In this document: positions 61,517 to 64,000 of the stretch, piece after piece | How the letters are laid out: every line of letters starts with the position of its first letter | Position numbering within the stretch: position 1 is the first letter of the stretch | From: Larix kaempferi | Taxonomy: Eukaryota > Streptophyta > Pinopsida > Pinales > Pinaceae | Length of the DNA stretch: 64,000 nt | Direction of reading: 5' to 3' | NCBI GenBank assembly: GCA_027924585.1 | Contig: BSBM01001444.1 | Coordinates: 1,240,001 to 1,304,000, forward strand | Notes under the pieces: generated by a model | The model's database searches: none | Seen by the model: the letters and a program-made list of their open reading frames with translations, nothing else | What the model was told of the DNA's origin: nothing | Program-made: the position numbers and the translations under genes

Positions 61517-62150
61517 TTTTTTTGTGATAGTGAAATTTATATAATGTGAATGGGCCAGGCTGGAGAGGGCCTGTTTCATCTCACATCTCCACCAAGTTTC
61601 AAGGTTACTGGTGGAAGAGGCACTAGTGGTGATAATATGAAGCATCTTGTAAGAGAAAAAACTAGCATATATTGATCTGGTCTATGTAACTTACAGCGAG
61701 TGGATTATTACCTGTATTTTTTATGTTATGCACTGATATTCAATAGTTTATTATATTCTGTTATATTATGAAAATATATCTTAATGGAGTAGTTGATGCC
61801 ACTCAAACTGTCCATCAAATTTGCCATCCTCAAAATGGTAAATGTAACCTAATTGTGGTCTTTTAAATCACGAGCATATAAACAAAATAGCTCATGTCTT
61901 TTAAATCACGAGCATATAAACAAAATAGCTCATGTAGAGAGAGTCCAATGCCTAACAAATATGTCATGGTGAGGTACACAACAGGTCAATGAGTCAAATA
62001 TTTATGAACCTTTCCTGATCACCCAATAAGAGCTATCTGCCTTGCCAAACTAGAGTATCCCTACAAGTGATCTACCCTGCCGAAGCACCTCCTTGCTATC
62101 GAACCTACCCCAGCACTGCCCTACCTTCTCGAGACCAATAGTTTATTATA
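61517..62150. other. 3' flank of the IDL gene, non-coding
   Basis: It holds AT-rich candidate polyadenylation stretches around 61735-61790 and the 38-base duplication. No gene is recognised. Confidence 0.45.
61859..61934. repeat. 38-base tandem duplication
   Basis: TCTTTTAAATCACGAGCATA and the next 18 bases occur twice back to back (61859-61896 and 61897-61934) without visible differences. Confidence 0.95.
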
Positions 62151-62310
62151 TTCTGTTTTTGATATTGGGGATTGATATTCAATAGAGCATTTACAATTTC
62201 CTAGGAGAAGAGATCCCAGTGAATTTCTACTAGAATGAACAAGGCAAATACAAAAATTATTTGCAGAAAATATATTTTCATTACATGATGCTTATCTTTT
62301 TGTCCCACAG
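62151..62310. repeat. Dispersed repeat, near-full copy 3
   Basis: It runs from TTCTGTTTTTGATATTGGGG to CTTTTTGTCCCACAG and matches 45880-46037 nearly throughout, with a short deletion before CATTACATGATG. Its right end overlaps the start of the 104-base repeat at 62290. Confidence 0.85.
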
Positions 62311-62393
62311 GGGTCGAGATTGATCGAGAGATCTGAGGGCCAGATATATTCGTCACCCAGGCGTATGATTCCTGGCCAGGGGCAACGCTCCCT
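62290..62393. repeat. 104-base repeat, copy 1
   Basis: It runs from GCTTATCTTTTTGTCCCACAG through GGGTCGAGATTGATCGAG to GGGGCAACGCTCCCT. The second copy at 62917-63010 lacks about 10 internal bases (the GGCCAGATAT part). The CTTTTTGTCCCACAG start resembles a 3' splice site. Confidence 0.9.
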
Positions 62394-62447
62394 GATCATC
62401 CTTCTTCTGCAAAGCAAATACAGAAACATAAATATATCCCAGTCAGA

Positions 62448-62533
62448 AATTCACTGGGAGAAGAGATCCCAGTGAATTTCTACTAGAATGAACAAGGCAA
62501 ATACAAAAATTATTTGCAGAAAATATATTTTCC
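62448..62533. repeat. Dispersed repeat, partial copy 4
   Basis: It runs from TCACTGGGAGAAGAGATCCC to GCAGAAAATATATTTTC and repeats the middle of copy 3, about 250 bases after it. Confidence 0.85.
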
Positions 62534-62916
62534 CGTTAAGCTAAATAAAACGAAGCTGGGATAATAAGCGGGCTGGGATAAGAACCGGGGATTGTTCTCG
62601 CTTGCTCGTCTGATTATTGCTTGCCTTAGATCTATTTACCTCTTTATATCTTTTCTTGACCTTATCTCCCTTGCTGCCTGCCTTTGATCTTGCTGCTGCC
62701 GCCCCTGGAAAAGCAACATGAGCTCCACTGTCATAAAGGATATCTATAGTAATAAGGAAGAAGAGCCGAAGCCTGAGAATAAAAAGGCTTGCTCTATCCG
62801 AATAAAGCTCGCTTTCCCTTTCACTATTGAATTTCCCAGAGATAAAGGCCCAGATTCATATCAAATGGACAAACCTGACTGACACGTCTCCTGGATCTGC
62901 TGGATCTACTTGGAAT
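62534..62916. other. Spacer with GC-balanced, organelle-like texture
   Basis: It differs from its neighbours in having little A/T bias and several purine-rich words. It could be an old mitochondrial insertion, but I recognise no mitochondrial gene. No coding sequence is supported. Confidence 0.25.
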
Positions 62917-63010
62917 GCTTATCTTTTTGTCCCACAGGGGTCGAGATTGATCGAGAGATCTGAGTTCGTCCACCCAGGCGTATGATTCCTGGCCAGGGGC
63001 AACGCTCCCT
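62917..63010. repeat. 104-base repeat, copy 2 (internally shortened)
   Basis: Same start and end as 62290-62393, with the internal stretch after GATCTGAG reduced to TTCGTCC. Flanks on both sides differ from copy 1. Confidence 0.9.
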
Positions 63011-64000
63011 CGAACTCGCCAACTACATTCTGAGCATTATGGCGATCAAGAAGATCAGCAGAAAACGAAGCATTGGATAATTTGGATAGACGATTCGACT
63101 AGGGATTGGAGCGATGTGAGGACTTGGACGAATCTGACAGCACAATCGTTTTGAAAACGATGGATAACTAATATTGATACTGATAGGACACGCCGACACT
63201 CATTGTAAGAAGAATCTCCTGGATCGTTGGACGGGGACCCATTGATAGAACTCGAACACAGCGGAGTAGGAAAGGTATGATTCCTTCCAACCAGGGTTAG
63301 AATTTGAACGGGTAATTACTAAACTAACACGTATTTTTCACGGTTAATCAAATTTTGAAAACGTTATTAATTTTAATTTATTTTGTATGTTAGGGGCCGG
63401 GATAGGCTTCGACCTTGGATATTATGGTACAATAGTAATGCATGAAGACACAATATGCGATTTTAAGATTCTTTCGATTTTAAATTGATTTCAAAGATTT
63501 TTTTAATTTAAAATTGAGTAAATTAATTGTAATAATAAGATGAAGAAAAATTGTGATTGGGCAATTGAGTGAAATGGATATTAACTCACCATGTTTTGAC
63601 ATTCTATTTAATTTGATTTTATGGAACTTAGCGTTAAACATAGTTTAAATTATTAATTGGTAACCTTTGCAATTCCATATTTTTCATACTCCGGGTGGGT
63701 CGGTTTATATGGTTAAATCATTGACATATTGTAATAGTTTTTGGTGAGAATATTTTTGACTCTATATTAATTTTAATATGTTTGGGAAATTTTTATAATG
63801 TTTTAAATATAATATTTATTAAATTATATTTTTGAAAAATAAAAAAATTGATAAATTAAATATTTTTAATTGTATTTAATTCTAAATTTATAAATTTTAT
63901 TTATTTTACAATATCTTTATCACAAAATTAAAATGAATAAATAAAGAAATAGTTTACATGCACCTGTATTTTTATATATTAATTTAAAGATTATATATGT
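63011..64000. other. Non-coding; very AT-rich from about 63300
   Basis: No gene recognised. From about 63460 the sequence is dominated by A/T runs (TTTTAATTTAAAATTG, AAATATAATATTTATT) and continues so to the window end. It could be a matrix-attachment-type or simply degenerate intergenic stretch. Confidence 0.5.

Noticed and set aside
62534-63300. Definite mitochondrial insertion
   Set aside because: Composition and shuffled repeats are suggestive, but no mitochondrial gene or known organellar repeat is recognisable, so it is kept only as an inference.

Overview
The window looks like nuclear DNA of a seed plant with a large, transposon-rich genome. A gymnosperm, possibly a conifer, is my best guess. 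The reasons are single exons with clean GT-AG borders lost in long non-coding stretches, worn Ty3/gypsy and LINE remnants, plant-only protein families (TBL acetyltransferase, IDA-like peptide, chorismate synthase), and no prokaryotic gene organisation. The species cannot be fixed from the sequence.

The left 57% (1-36497) is one tandem array with a 4.81-kb period. It enters from beyond the left edge and holds seven full or internally deleted units, a half unit, and a diverged half unit. Each unit has two related halves: A (about 2.28 kb) and B (about 2.53 kb). A is itself an imperfect internal duplication. B carries a 670-bp block ending in an LTR-like segment. Diagnostic bases sort the units into two types in the order alpha-beta-alpha-beta-beta-alpha-beta, so the underlying repeat is probably a 9.6-kb dimer. 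No convincing protein is encoded: the open frames are short, mostly lack ATG, and are open in two overlapping frames at once. The B halves carry a conserved minus-strand TATAAATAG promoter-like box. The array decays at its right edge. After 3.2 kb of unrelated DNA, one more displaced copy (39705-40797) keeps an apparently older arrangement.

The right part (40.8-64 kb) is ordinary gene-poor plant DNA with several readable items: one exon of a TBL/DUF231 O-acetyltransferase (minus) whose catalytic Ser is Phe; a DUF4283-like LINE ORF1 remnant; a broken Ty3/gypsy RNase H-integrase; exon-like blocks of an unrecognised membrane protein (minus); a LINE zf-RVT remnant (minus); a retrotransposon-like non-coding region with three two-copy tandem duplications; two consecutive chorismate synthase exons (minus); and an IDA-like secreted peptide precursor (plus) broken by a single in-frame TAG. 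The last 2 kb is a mosaic of short shuffled repeats that grades into very AT-rich DNA.

There is no operon-like cooperation between the genes. The strongest candidates for follow-up are the dimeric higher-order array with its minus-strand promoters, and the interrupted IDA-like gene.
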